A DNA stretch of 5,416 nt from Clostridia bacterium (GTDB taxonomy: Bacteria > Bacillota > Clostridia > UBA1381), in the NCBI GenBank assembly GCA_900751685.1, contig CAADSR010000013.1, positions 1-5,416 on the forward strand, given 5' to 3'. Under the pieces are notes generated by a model. It saw only the letters and a list, made by a program, of their open reading frames with translations, was not told the origin of the DNA and ran no database searches. Below, in pieces: positions 1 through 5,368 of this stretch (positions are counted from its first letter, which is position 1; each line of letters starts with the position of its first letter). The position numbers were made by a program, and so were the translations under genes.

Positions 1-43
1 AAATGAAAAAAGTCTCCCAAGTTTTGGGAGACTTTTTTCATTT
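1..43. terminator. Bidirectional intrinsic terminator at the 3' end of trmB
   Basis: Positions 1-20 pair perfectly with 24-43, giving a 20-bp stem around a 3-nt loop (GTT). The core is GTCTCCCAA / TTGGGAGAC, flanked by an A6 run on the left and a T6 run on the right. RNA from either strand therefore has a GC-containing hairpin followed by a U-tract. It should end trmB transcription (minus strand) and that of any gene entering from the left on the plus strand. The trmB stop codon (38-40) lies inside the stem. The stem begins at the first base of the window, so it may extend further outside. Confidence 0.9.
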
Positions 44-691
44 GCATTCTTGTTTCGGAATGGTTGCTTCCAGGCGGTAAATCGGCATTCCCATTTCAGA
101 AAAACGCTGTTCGTATTCCGTCATAACATTCCCTTCAAATTTGCTGTGATGGAGGTCTAGGCTGATATTCGCCATTTTAAAATCCTCCTGGGCAAAAGAA
201 TTGAGCGAAAATTCAAACAAATCACGGTTATCCGTTTTAAACCAAATACTATCGCCAGGCTGCAAGATCTTTTTATACCGGTCTAAGAAGTTCTTATGGG
301 TCAGGCGCCGCTTTGCCTGCTTGCTTTTTTTCCAGGGATCTGAAAAGTTCAGGTAGATCCTGCACGCCTCCCCCGGCTCAAAATAATCCTCGAGGGCCTG
401 GGCATCCGCATCCATGAACCGCACATTATGCACTCCCGCCGCTTTTGATTTTTCCATCGCCATCACAAGCACATCCTCTACTTTTTCAATTGCGATAAAA
501 TTGACCTCCGGATACCGTTGCGCCATCCCACAAATAAAGTTTCCTTTCCCGCAGCCGATTTCAAGATGGACCGGATGGTCATTCCCAAAAACCGCATGCC
601 ATTTCCCTTTTTGCTCTTCCGGCTCCTGGATCCATAGCTCACTGCACGCGTGCATCCGTTGTACACAATTCTTCTTTTTCCGCATCCTCAT
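38..691 (-). CDS. trmB: tRNA (guanine-N7-)-methyltransferase TrmB
   Basis: A 217-residue cytoplasmic SAM-dependent methyltransferase that makes m7G, typically at position 46 of the tRNA variable loop (EC 2.1.1.33). The usual bacterial length is about 210-240. The sequence shows the family signatures in order: basic N-terminus MRMRKKKN; SAM-binding LEIGCGKG at 43-50; the acidic end of strand 2 in AIEK (E69); NFSDPW at 115-120 followed by the basic KRRLT at 127-131; KTDN at 152-155; and TEYEQRF at 191-197, the TxYE segment that lines the guanine pocket. The frame is open upstream to 847, but the start at 691 is preferred. It gives the family N-terminus, has AAGGAG nine bases upstream, and the trmB promoter lies inside the longer frame. 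One deviation is that the usual His before KRRLT is Gln125. It is divergent from gdhA and is a single-gene unit as far as seen. Confidence 0.95.
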   Translation of the reverse strand: MRMRKKKNCVQRMHACSELWIQEPEEQKGKWHAVFGNDHPVHLEIGCGKGNFICGMAQRYPEVNFIAIEKVEDVLVMAMEKSKAAGVHNVRFMDADAQALEDYFEPGEACRIYLNFSDPWKKSKQAKRRLTHKNFLDRYKKILQPGDSIWFKTDNRDLFEFSLNSFAQEDFKMANISLDLHHSKFEGNVMTEYEQRFSEMGMPIYRLEATIPKQECK

Positions 692-700
692 ATGGGGTTT

Positions 701-706
701 CTCCTT
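701..706 (-). promoter_or_regulatory. Ribosome binding site that fixes the trmB start
   Basis: On the minus strand AAGGAG (plus-strand CTCCTT) lies nine bases before the ATG at 691. The other in-frame start candidates, at 847 upstream and 685 downstream, have nothing comparable at suitable spacing. This decides the start in favour of the 217-residue protein. Confidence 0.8.
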
Positions 707-712
707 ATTTAT

Positions 713-726
713 GCCGGGAAACCGGC
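713..726 (-). other. Small GC hairpin in the trmB leader
   Basis: GCCGG and CCGGC are a perfect 5-bp inverted repeat around four bases (GAAA on plus, TTTC on minus). It falls in the predicted trmB 5' leader, between the promoter and the ribosome binding site, with six bases between hairpin and AAGGAG. It could modestly affect translation or mRNA stability. There is no T-tract on the minus strand after it, so it is not a terminator. It may also be a chance GC palindrome. Confidence 0.4.
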
Positions 727-742
727 CTATTTTCTGTTTCAC

Positions 743-771
743 ATTATACCGTATCTTACTGTAGATAGCAA
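743..771 (-). promoter_or_regulatory. SigA-type promoter of trmB
   Basis: Read on the minus strand, a -35 box TTGCTA (766-771) and a perfect -10 box TATAAT (743-748) are separated by 17 bases. Transcription should start near 736, giving a leader of about 45 nt before the ATG at 691. The match to consensus is strong (10 of 12 bases). Confidence 0.8.
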
Positions 772-907
772 GACCCTTTTCAACCCAGAAAAACTTTTTC
801 AGCAGGGCTAAATGACAATTTGTCCCTCCATTTCTTTCAAACTGCATGAAGAATTTAGGTATTTTTCGTTTTTTTTCATTTTATTTGCTTTTTTTCTCCA
901 TTTCCTC

Positions 908-936
908 TTGCAAATGCGTAATAAAAATGTTAAAAT
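908..936 (+). promoter_or_regulatory. SigA-type promoter of gdhA with extended -10
   Basis: TTGCAA (908-913) and TAAAAT (931-936) are spaced by exactly 17 bases, and TG at 928-929 makes an extended -10. The expected start is near 943, giving a leader of about 73 nt. The T-rich DNA just upstream could act as an UP-like element or bend. The strong match suits a highly expressed metabolic gene. Confidence 0.8.
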
Positions 937-944
937 ATTACCTG

Positions 945-989
945 GATTTAAAAATTGCACCCGTCCCGGTGCATCACGATGATTTAAAA
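945..989 (+). other. gdhA leader hairpin flanked by direct repeats
   Basis: Near the predicted 5' end of the gdhA mRNA, TGCACC (956-961) and GGTGCA (968-973) form a 6-bp stem with a 6-nt loop. Identical 9-mers GATTTAAAA flank it at 945-953 and 981-989, 36 bases apart start to start. The structure ends about 26 bases before the ribosome binding site, so it does not sequester it directly. It may be a 5' stabilising element or a site for a regulator. No known riboswitch is recognised. The elements are seen; any function is a guess. Confidence 0.4.
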
Positions 990-1015
990 CTATTATTTGA
1001 GGAGGTCTTTGATTT

Positions 1016-2359
1016 ATGTCCTATGCACAAAACGTATTGGCAAACCTAAAAGAAAAAAATGCAAATGAGCCGGAATTTATTCAAGCCGCAACAGAAGTTC
1101 TTTCTTCCCTGGAACCTGTTTTTGAAAAACATCCCGAATTTGAGCAAGCCGGCCTTTTAGAACGAATCGTTGAACCGGAACGTCAAATTATGTTCCGCAT
1201 CCCTTGGGTGGATGATGAGGGTAAAGTTCAAGTAAACCGAGGCTTTAGAGTACAATTCAACAGCGCGCTCGGCCCATATAAAGGCGGTCTCCGCCTGCAT
1301 CCTTCTGTAAACCTGGGGATCATTAAATTCCTAGGCTTTGAGCAGATCTTCAAAAATTCCCTGACGACCCTGCCGATCGGCGGCGGAAAAGGCGGCGCTG
1401 ACTTTGATCCAAAAGGCAAATCAGACCGTGAAGTAATGGCGTTCTGCCAAAGCTTTATGACAGAATTGAGCCGCCATATCGGTGCTGACACAGACGTACC
1501 GGCTGGTGACATTGGCACAGGCGCACGGGAGATCGGATTTATGTTTGGCCAATACAAGCGCCTGAAAAACCAATATGAAGGCGTGCTGACAGGAAAAGGC
1601 CTGACTTGGGGCGGTTCCCTTGCGAGAACACAAGCGACCGGCTACGGTTTGGTTTACTTTGCAAAAGAAATGCTGGCAGAGCTTGGCACGGATTACAACG
1701 GAAAGACCGTTGTTGTTTCCGGCTCTGGGAACGTAGCGATCTATGCGACTGAAAAGGTACAGCAATACGGCGGTAAAGTCGTTGCCCTTTCGGACTCCAA
1801 CGGCTGGGTTTACGATGCAGAAGGCATTGACCTGGCAGCAGTGAAAGAGATCAAAGAAGTAAAACGCGGACGAATCAAAGATTATCTTCAATATAGACCA
1901 AATGCAGAATACCATGAGGGAAAAGGTATTTGGAGCGTAAAATGTGATATCGCCCTTCCTTGTGCGACACAAAATGAACTTCATCTGGAAGATGCAAAAG
2001 CGTTAGTAGCAAATGGATGCTTCCTGGTGGCTGAAGGCGCAAATATGCCGACGACCTTAGAAGCAACACAATACTTGCAGCAAAACGGCGTATACTTTGC
2101 TCCTGGCAAAGCTGCAAATGCAGGCGGCGTTGCAACTTCTGCCCTTGAAATGAGCCAGAACTCCCAAAGATTGTCCTGGACGTTTGAAGAAGTAGATGAA
2201 AAGCTTCATAATATTATGATCAACATCTATAAGTCCTCTTATGCGGCGGCAGCAGAGTATAATAAAGAATTTAATGGTAAGAAGGATCTGGTATCCGGCG
2301 CAAACATTGCAGGCTTCTTAAAGGTTGCCGATGCAATGATGGCACAAGGGATCGTATAA
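1016..2359 (+). CDS. gdhA: Glutamate dehydrogenase, hexameric, probably NADP-specific
   Basis: Reversible reductive amination of 2-oxoglutarate with ammonia to L-glutamate in the cytoplasm; probably EC 1.4.1.4. The 447-residue length is typical of the small bacterial hexameric enzyme. The N-terminal substrate domain holds GPYKGGLR (K89), K113, GGGKGG (catalytic K125) and PAGDIGTG (D165); S380 lies in ALEMS. These fall at the numbers I recall for the Clostridium symbiosum enzyme. The Rossmann domain has SGSGNVA at 235-241 and SDSNG at 259-263. The latter resembles the SDSSG of NADP enzymes and differs from the SGPDG I recall in the NAD-dependent clostridial enzyme, so NADP use is inferred. The C-terminus DAMMAQGIV is family-typical. 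The ATG has GAGGAGGT nine bases upstream. The gene has its own promoter and terminator and is divergent from trmB. Confidence 0.96.
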   Translation: MSYAQNVLANLKEKNANEPEFIQAATEVLSSLEPVFEKHPEFEQAGLLERIVEPERQIMFRIPWVDDEGKVQVNRGFRVQFNSALGPYKGGLRLHPSVNLGIIKFLGFEQIFKNSLTTLPIGGGKGGADFDPKGKSDREVMAFCQSFMTELSRHIGADTDVPAGDIGTGAREIGFMFGQYKRLKNQYEGVLTGKGLTWGGSLARTQATGYGLVYFAKEMLAELGTDYNGKTVVVSGSGNVAIYATEKVQQYGGKVVALSDSNGWVYDAEGIDLAAVKEIKEVKRGRIKDYLQYRPNAEYHEGKGIWSVKCDIALPCATQNELHLEDAKALVANGCFLVAEGANMPTTLEATQYLQQNGVYFAPGKAANAGGVATSALEMSQNSQRLSWTFEEVDEKLHNIMINIYKSSYAAAAEYNKEFNGKKDLVSGANIAGFLKVADAMMAQGIV

Positions 2360-2375
2360 TTCACATAACCTTTTT

Positions 2376-2426
2376 CGGTGTTTTGCCTATTTGGCAAAAC
2401 ACCGTTTTGATTTATTTTGATTTTTT
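2376..2426 (+). terminator. Intrinsic terminator of gdhA
   Basis: CGGTGTTTTGCC (2376-2387) and GGCAAAACACCG (2393-2404) form a perfect 12-bp stem with a TATTT loop, 16 bases after the gdhA stop. It is followed by TTTTGATTTATTTTG and a T6 run to 2426. It acts in the plus direction only and separates gdhA from the AraC gene downstream. Confidence 0.9.
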
Positions 2427-2439
2427 GTGCTTGTTTTTA

Positions 2440-2468
2440 TTGCCTTTTACAAAAATGCGTGCTATAAT
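2440..2468 (+). promoter_or_regulatory. SigA-type promoter of the first AraC-family gene
   Basis: TTGCCT (2440-2445) and a perfect TATAAT (2463-2468) are 17 bases apart. TG at 2460-2461 makes an extended -10. The start is expected near 2475, about 42 nt before the ATG. The promoter follows the gdhA terminator directly, so the regulator is transcribed independently. Confidence 0.8.
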
Positions 2469-2516
2469 AGTTAAACAAAATCTACCTGTAAACGATCAGT
2501 AAAGGAGAAAAGCTTT

Positions 2517-3341
2517 ATGATTCATAATTATGATTTTTTAATCAGCCATGCGAAACATGATGCTTTTTTTAGCATGAAACGGGCCCATGCGCATCCATTT
2601 TATGAGCTATACTATATGTTTTCTGGTGAATGCGTTTACTATTTAGACGGGCAAAGTTACAAACTGCATAAAGGAGACCTATTGCTTATAAACAAAGGGC
2701 TTGCCCATCAGACCCTTTATTCGGTAGGAAAAGTACATGAACGCTGCGTTTTAAACATCTCTGAGCATTTTATTTCCTATCTTTTTGAACAATTCGGGCG
2801 GGACACGATTTTGAAATGTTTTGACCAGCCCTTTATCTCAATCCCTTCCGGCCGCAGGGAGACCTTTGAAAACCTCCTCCTGCGGATCGAAGATGAATAT
2901 ATGCTTCAAGACTGGTTTTCTGAAAAGCTATTAAAAAATCTGCTTTCAGAGTTATTTGTATTCTTAGTCCGGTGCCAAAACTATCTCCGGCAGGAGGTTG
3001 CCCTCCCGGACGTAGAAGACACCACCATACAAGAAATTACAGATTACATATCAAACAACTACGATAAGACGATCACTTTAAAGGACATTGCCCGGCGCGC
3101 AAATATGAGTGAAAGCTACTTTTCTAAAAAGTTCAAAAAAACAACCGGGGTCGGCTTTAAAGAATATTTATTGAATATCCGTATCCATGAGGCCGCCTCC
3201 CGTCTTCTTGAAACAGAGGATTCTATTACAGAAATCGCCTGTGCCTGCGGCTTTAATTACAGCAATTACTTTGGCGACGCGTTCAAAAAGGTAAAGGGAA
3301 TCTCCCCTCATCAGTATCGGAAGCATCAAGGATATATGTAA
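2517..3341 (+). CDS. AraC-family transcriptional regulator (cupin sensor plus AraC-type HTH)
   Basis: A 274-residue DNA-binding regulator with the usual AraC family size and layout. Residues about 15-150 form the cupin-like ligand-binding half: HAHPFYELYYMFSGE at 24-38, then DGQSYKLHKGDLLLINKG and H64, matching the H-x-H ... KGD-x-x-x-I-x-x-G-x-x-H pattern. Residues about 171-270 are the double helix-turn-helix: ITLKDIARRANMSESYFSKKFK in the first motif, and ITEIACACGFNYSNYFGDAFKK with the closing GISPHQYRK in the second. The start has AAAGGAG nine bases upstream. The ligand is unknown; such domains often sense sugars or other small molecules. It is a single-gene unit between two terminators, so its target is not evident. 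Autoregulation is common in the family. A link to gdhA is possible but unsupported beyond adjacency and a shared promoter octamer. Confidence 0.92.
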   Translation: MIHNYDFLISHAKHDAFFSMKRAHAHPFYELYYMFSGECVYYLDGQSYKLHKGDLLLINKGLAHQTLYSVGKVHERCVLNISEHFISYLFEQFGRDTILKCFDQPFISIPSGRRETFENLLLRIEDEYMLQDWFSEKLLKNLLSELFVFLVRCQNYLRQEVALPDVEDTTIQEITDYISNNYDKTITLKDIARRANMSESYFSKKFKKTTGVGFKEYLLNIRIHEAASRLLETEDSITEIACACGFNYSNYFGDAFKKVKGISPHQYRKHQGYM

Positions 3342-3383
3342 AAAGCACCGCATGAAAGAACAGAGGTCAATAAAGGAAGTATT

Positions 3384-3424
3384 TTCCGCAAGACTAGAAA
3401 TAGTCTTGCGGAACTTTCTTTTTA
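3384..3424 (+). terminator. Intrinsic terminator of the first AraC-family gene
   Basis: TTCCGCAAGACTA (3384-3396) and TAGTCTTGCGGAA (3401-3413) form a perfect 13-bp stem closed by a GAAA tetraloop. CTTTCTTTTTAT follows as the U-rich tail. It begins 42 bases after the stop at 3341. A further imperfect pairing (GGAAGT with ACTTTC) could extend the stem. It separates the two AraC genes. Confidence 0.88.
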
Positions 3425-3546
3425 TCAGGGATAGTTTTTTACCGCTCCTCTATTCATTATTCAAAACAAATTTATATTTTAACTGTACGAATATTCTTTC
3501 TATTACTACAGCAAGAATGAAAATATTACCAATACGCTAAAAAAGA

Positions 3547-3575
3547 TTACCGTATCTTTAGTATTATGATATCAT
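3547..3575 (+). promoter_or_regulatory. Tentative promoter of the regulator-transporter pair
   Basis: TTACCG (3547-3552) and TATCAT (3570-3575) are 17 bases apart, with 3 of 6 and 5 of 6 consensus matches. This would give a leader of about 65 nt. A better -10 match, TATAAT at 3620-3625, has no -35 at proper spacing, and its start would fall on the ribosome binding site. A weak -35 fits a promoter that needs an activator such as an AraC protein. The assignment is uncertain. Confidence 0.3.
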
Positions 3576-3631
3576 ATAAAATGAAGATATTTTACAAGAC
3601 TTTTCACCGGCTTAGTCTATATAATATGTAT

Positions 3632-3639
3632 GAGGGGGT
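3632..3639 (+). promoter_or_regulatory. Ribosome binding site that fixes the second AraC start
   Basis: GAGGGGGT ends seven bases before the ATG at 3647. The earlier in-frame ATGs at 3566, 3581 and 3626 lack a Shine-Dalgarno match, and the residues they would add (FYKTFHRLSLYN and so on) do not look like the family N-terminus. The start at 3647 is therefore preferred. Confidence 0.7.
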
Positions 3640-3646
3640 AGAAAAA

Positions 3647-4489
3647 ATGAAAAAAGAAATTAGAACGGTAGTCTATGATGATGAATTGCAGATCGAAGCC
3701 TACCGCTTTGAGGGGATTGTACAACCGTTCCCCAACCATTTCCATGAGCATTACGTGATTGGATTTGTGGAGGACGGACAACGTGTCCTTTTTTGTAAAA
3801 ACAAAGAATACATCATTGATAAAGGAAGCATAGTAATTTTCAATCCAGGAGACAATCATTCCTGCGCGCAAAACGACGGAAGAGCATTAGATTACCGGGG
3901 ATTGAATATCAGCAAACAAACGATGTCTTCTTTAACAAAGGAAGTAACAGGGAACCGGGAACTTCCCGGATTTTCAAGCAATGTGATCTATGACAAAGAA
4001 ATTATTTGTTATCTTCGTCTGCTGCATGAAATGGTAATGGATGGAACAAGGGATTTTGGAAAAGAAGAAAGCTTATTGATTTTAATTTTTGTGCTCATTC
4101 AAAAATATGGGCAGCCCTTTGAGGATTGCGTACCGGAATGCAGAGAAGAGATCGAAAAGGTTTGTGAATTTATGAAACAGCACTATATGGAGCATCTCTG
4201 TTTGGAACAGCTTTGTAAATACGCTGCTCTTAGCAAGTCCACCCTGCTCCGTGCCTTTACAAAATCAAAAGGAGTCACGCCATACCGGTATCTGGAAAAT
4301 ATCCGCATCAACGAGGCAAAGAAATTATTGGGACAAGGCGTTTCGCCGCTCACTGCCGCTCTGCAAACGGGCTTTTCAGACCAAAGCCATTTTACCAATT
4401 ATTTCAGCAGATTCATAGGGCTTGCTCCCGGTGTTTACCGTGATATTTTCTCTAATAAAAGTAAGGACGGTGAACAGCTTGGAGAATAA
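3647..4489 (+). CDS. AraC-family transcriptional regulator, probable local regulator of the EamA transporter
   Basis: A 280-residue regulator beginning MKKEIRTVVYDDEL. The N-terminal cupin-like sensor has PNHFHEHYVIGFVEDGQR at 29-46, then KGSIVIFNPGDNHS at 59-72 (H31, H33, H35 and H71 line the expected pocket). The C-terminal double helix-turn-helix covers about 168-266: LEQLCKYAALSKSTLLRAF in the first motif, and PLTAALQTGFSDQSHFTNYF with GLAPGVYR in the second. The NHFHEHYVIG type of sensor is familiar from AraC regulators encoded beside small exporters, which fits the overlapping transporter gene downstream. It has eight cysteines, five of them between 161 and 190 in the linker and first HTH helices. 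The inducer is unknown. It differs in sequence from the AraC protein encoded upstream, so it is not a recent duplicate. Confidence 0.9.
   Translation: MKKEIRTVVYDDELQIEAYRFEGIVQPFPNHFHEHYVIGFVEDGQRVLFCKNKEYIIDKGSIVIFNPGDNHSCAQNDGRALDYRGLNISKQTMSSLTKEVTGNRELPGFSSNVIYDKEIICYLRLLHEMVMDGTRDFGKEESLLILIFVLIQKYGQPFEDCVPECREEIEKVCEFMKQHYMEHLCLEQLCKYAALSKSTLLRAFTKSKGVTPYRYLENIRINEAKKLLGQGVSPLTAALQTGFSDQSHFTNYFSRFIGLAPGVYRDIFSNKSKDGEQLGE
4463..4467 (+). promoter_or_regulatory. Ribosome binding site inside the AraC gene for the transporter
   Basis: AAGGA lies in the 3' end of the regulator gene, 11 bases before a TTG at 4479 and too close (2 bases) to the GTG at 4470. A second candidate, GGAGAA (4481-4486), could serve the ATG at 4497. 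The position implies translation coupled to the end of the regulator gene whichever start is used. Confidence 0.45.
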
Positions 4490-5366
4490 AAAGTATATGG
4501 GCCATTTAGCGGCTTTGCTTACAATAATAATATGGGGGACAACATTTATTTCTACGAAAATTTTATTGGTTGATTTTCAGCCTGTAGAAATTTTGTTTTT
4601 CCGCTTTGTAATGGGCTTCCTTGTTTTGCTTATGATCGCCCCCAAACCTCTAACAGGTGTAAGCTTCAAGCAAGAAATTACGTTTATGGCAGCGGGATTG
4701 TGCGGGATTTGTTTATATTACTTATTAGAAAATATCGCACTTACTTACACAATGGCTTCAAATGTAGGGGTGATCATATCAATCGCTCCGTTTTTTACAG
4801 CCATACTTACACATTTATTTGTAAAATCCGAACAAAAATTACATATCAATTTTTTTATTGGATTCGCCGCTGCAATGCTTGGAATTATACTGATCAGCTT
4901 CAACGGCTCAAAATTGGAATTAAATCCAATGGGAGATATTTTAGCTGTGGCTGCGTCGCTTGTATGGGCGTGTTACTCCATATTGACACAAAAAATAAGC
5001 AGCTTTGGATATTCAGTAATCCTGACTACACGCCGGACATTCTTTTATGGTATTCTGTTTATGATACCCGCAATTTTCCTCTTTGATTTTGATATGGATC
5101 TATCAAGGTTTACCAATATGACATATTTGCTAAATATTATTTATTTAGGTTTAGGCGCGTCTTCTATTTGTTTTGTTACCTGGAATTTTGCCGTTAAAAT
5201 ATTAGGCGCAGTAAACACAAGTATTTATATTTACCTTGTTCCTGTTATAACGGTCGTGACATCTGTACTGATTTTAAGAGAATCGGTAACTTGGATTTCC
5301 CTGGTTGGTACAGTACTGGCAATAGCAGGGCTGTTTATTTCCGGGTATCGTAAAAAGAGCAGTTAA
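4479..5366 (+). CDS. EamA/DMT-superfamily transporter
   Basis: A cytoplasmic-membrane transporter of the drug/metabolite superfamily, 295 residues from the chosen start, typical of two tandem EamA repeats. About ten hydrophobic helices are visible, near 8-28, 35-53, 66-84, 92-113, 124-141, 152-170, 185-203, 216-236, 246-266 and 272-290. Family marks include IIIWGTTFISTK at 16-27, RFVMGF at 42-47, ENIALTYTMAS at 84-94, the APFFTAI segment of repeat 1, and LVPVITVVTSVLILRE at 253-268 of repeat 2. Homologues export amino acids, metabolites or toxic compounds; the substrate here cannot be told. TTG at 4479 gives MENKKYMGHLAALL with AAGGA 11 bases upstream; GTG 4470 and ATG 4497 are alternatives. 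The gene overlaps the regulator stop, indicating one operon. It is clearly more AT-rich than its neighbours. No terminator follows in the window. Confidence 0.9.
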   Translation: MENKKYMGHLAALLTIIIWGTTFISTKILLVDFQPVEILFFRFVMGFLVLLMIAPKPLTGVSFKQEITFMAAGLCGICLYYLLENIALTYTMASNVGVIISIAPFFTAILTHLFVKSEQKLHINFFIGFAAAMLGIILISFNGSKLELNPMGDILAVAASLVWACYSILTQKISSFGYSVILTTRRTFFYGILFMIPAIFLFDFDMDLSRFTNMTYLLNIIYLGLGASSICFVTWNFAVKILGAVNTSIYIYLVPVITVVTSVLILRESVTWISLVGTVLAIAGLFISGYRKKSS

Positions 5367-5368
5367 AT

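Larger units (their letters stand above)
692..1015. other. Divergent intergenic region between trmB and gdhA
   Basis: This 324-nt stretch has no gene I can support. It holds the trmB ribosome binding site, leader hairpin and promoter on the left. The gdhA promoter, structured leader and ribosome binding site are on the right. Between the two promoters (772-907) the plus strand is T-rich, with T runs at 862-866, 869-876, 879-882 and 889-895. Frames crossing it (846-1049 plus and 692-847 minus) run through both promoters and look non-coding. Confidence 0.75.
3342..3646. other. Intergenic region between the two AraC-family genes
   Basis: This 305-nt stretch holds the terminator above and then an AT-rich region (about 3414-3646) with no supported gene. 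The frame 3352-3540 runs straight through the terminator hairpin and looks spurious. Short dyads are visible. AAAGAT (3542-3547) pairs with ATCTTT (3554-3559). AGACT (3597-3601) pairs with AGTCT (3614-3618) across 12 bases. GATATC is a perfect palindrome at 3568-3573. These may be operator parts for the downstream regulator, or chance in AT-rich DNA. Confidence 0.6.

Noticed and set aside
692..847. N-terminal extension of TrmB by 52 residues on the minus strand
   Set aside because: It contains the TTGCTA/TATAAT promoter and the leader hairpin, lacks any similarity to TrmB N-termini, and a strong ribosome binding site sits directly before the start at 691.
846..1049. Plus-strand frame of 67 codons between trmB and gdhA
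   Set aside because: It runs through the gdhA promoter, leader and ribosome binding site and overlaps the gdhA start. The internal ATG at 927 precedes the expected transcript start, and the early residues are low-complexity Phe/Ser from T-tracts.
1421..1984. Long antisense frame of 187 codons inside gdhA
   Set aside because: It is a shadow of the GC-biased gdhA codons. It has no ribosome binding site or family motif, and gdhA itself is unmistakable.
3490..3527. Imperfect inverted repeat with AATATT ends in the AT-rich intergenic stretch
   Set aside because: Only the AATATT ends and a few further bases pair; such similarity is expected by chance in DNA this rich in A and T.
3352..3540. Plus-strand frame of 62 codons after the first AraC gene
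   Set aside because: It reads directly through the 13-bp GAAA-loop terminator, has no proper ribosome binding site and shows no recognisable protein features.
3620..3625. Perfect TATAAT as the -10 box of the second AraC gene
   Set aside because: No -35 box is found at 16-19 bases, and transcription would begin on the ribosome binding site itself, leaving almost no leader.
3566..3646. Longer start for the second AraC protein
   Set aside because: The earlier ATGs lack a Shine-Dalgarno sequence, the region is AT-rich promoter-like DNA, and GAGGGGGT points to the ATG at 3647.
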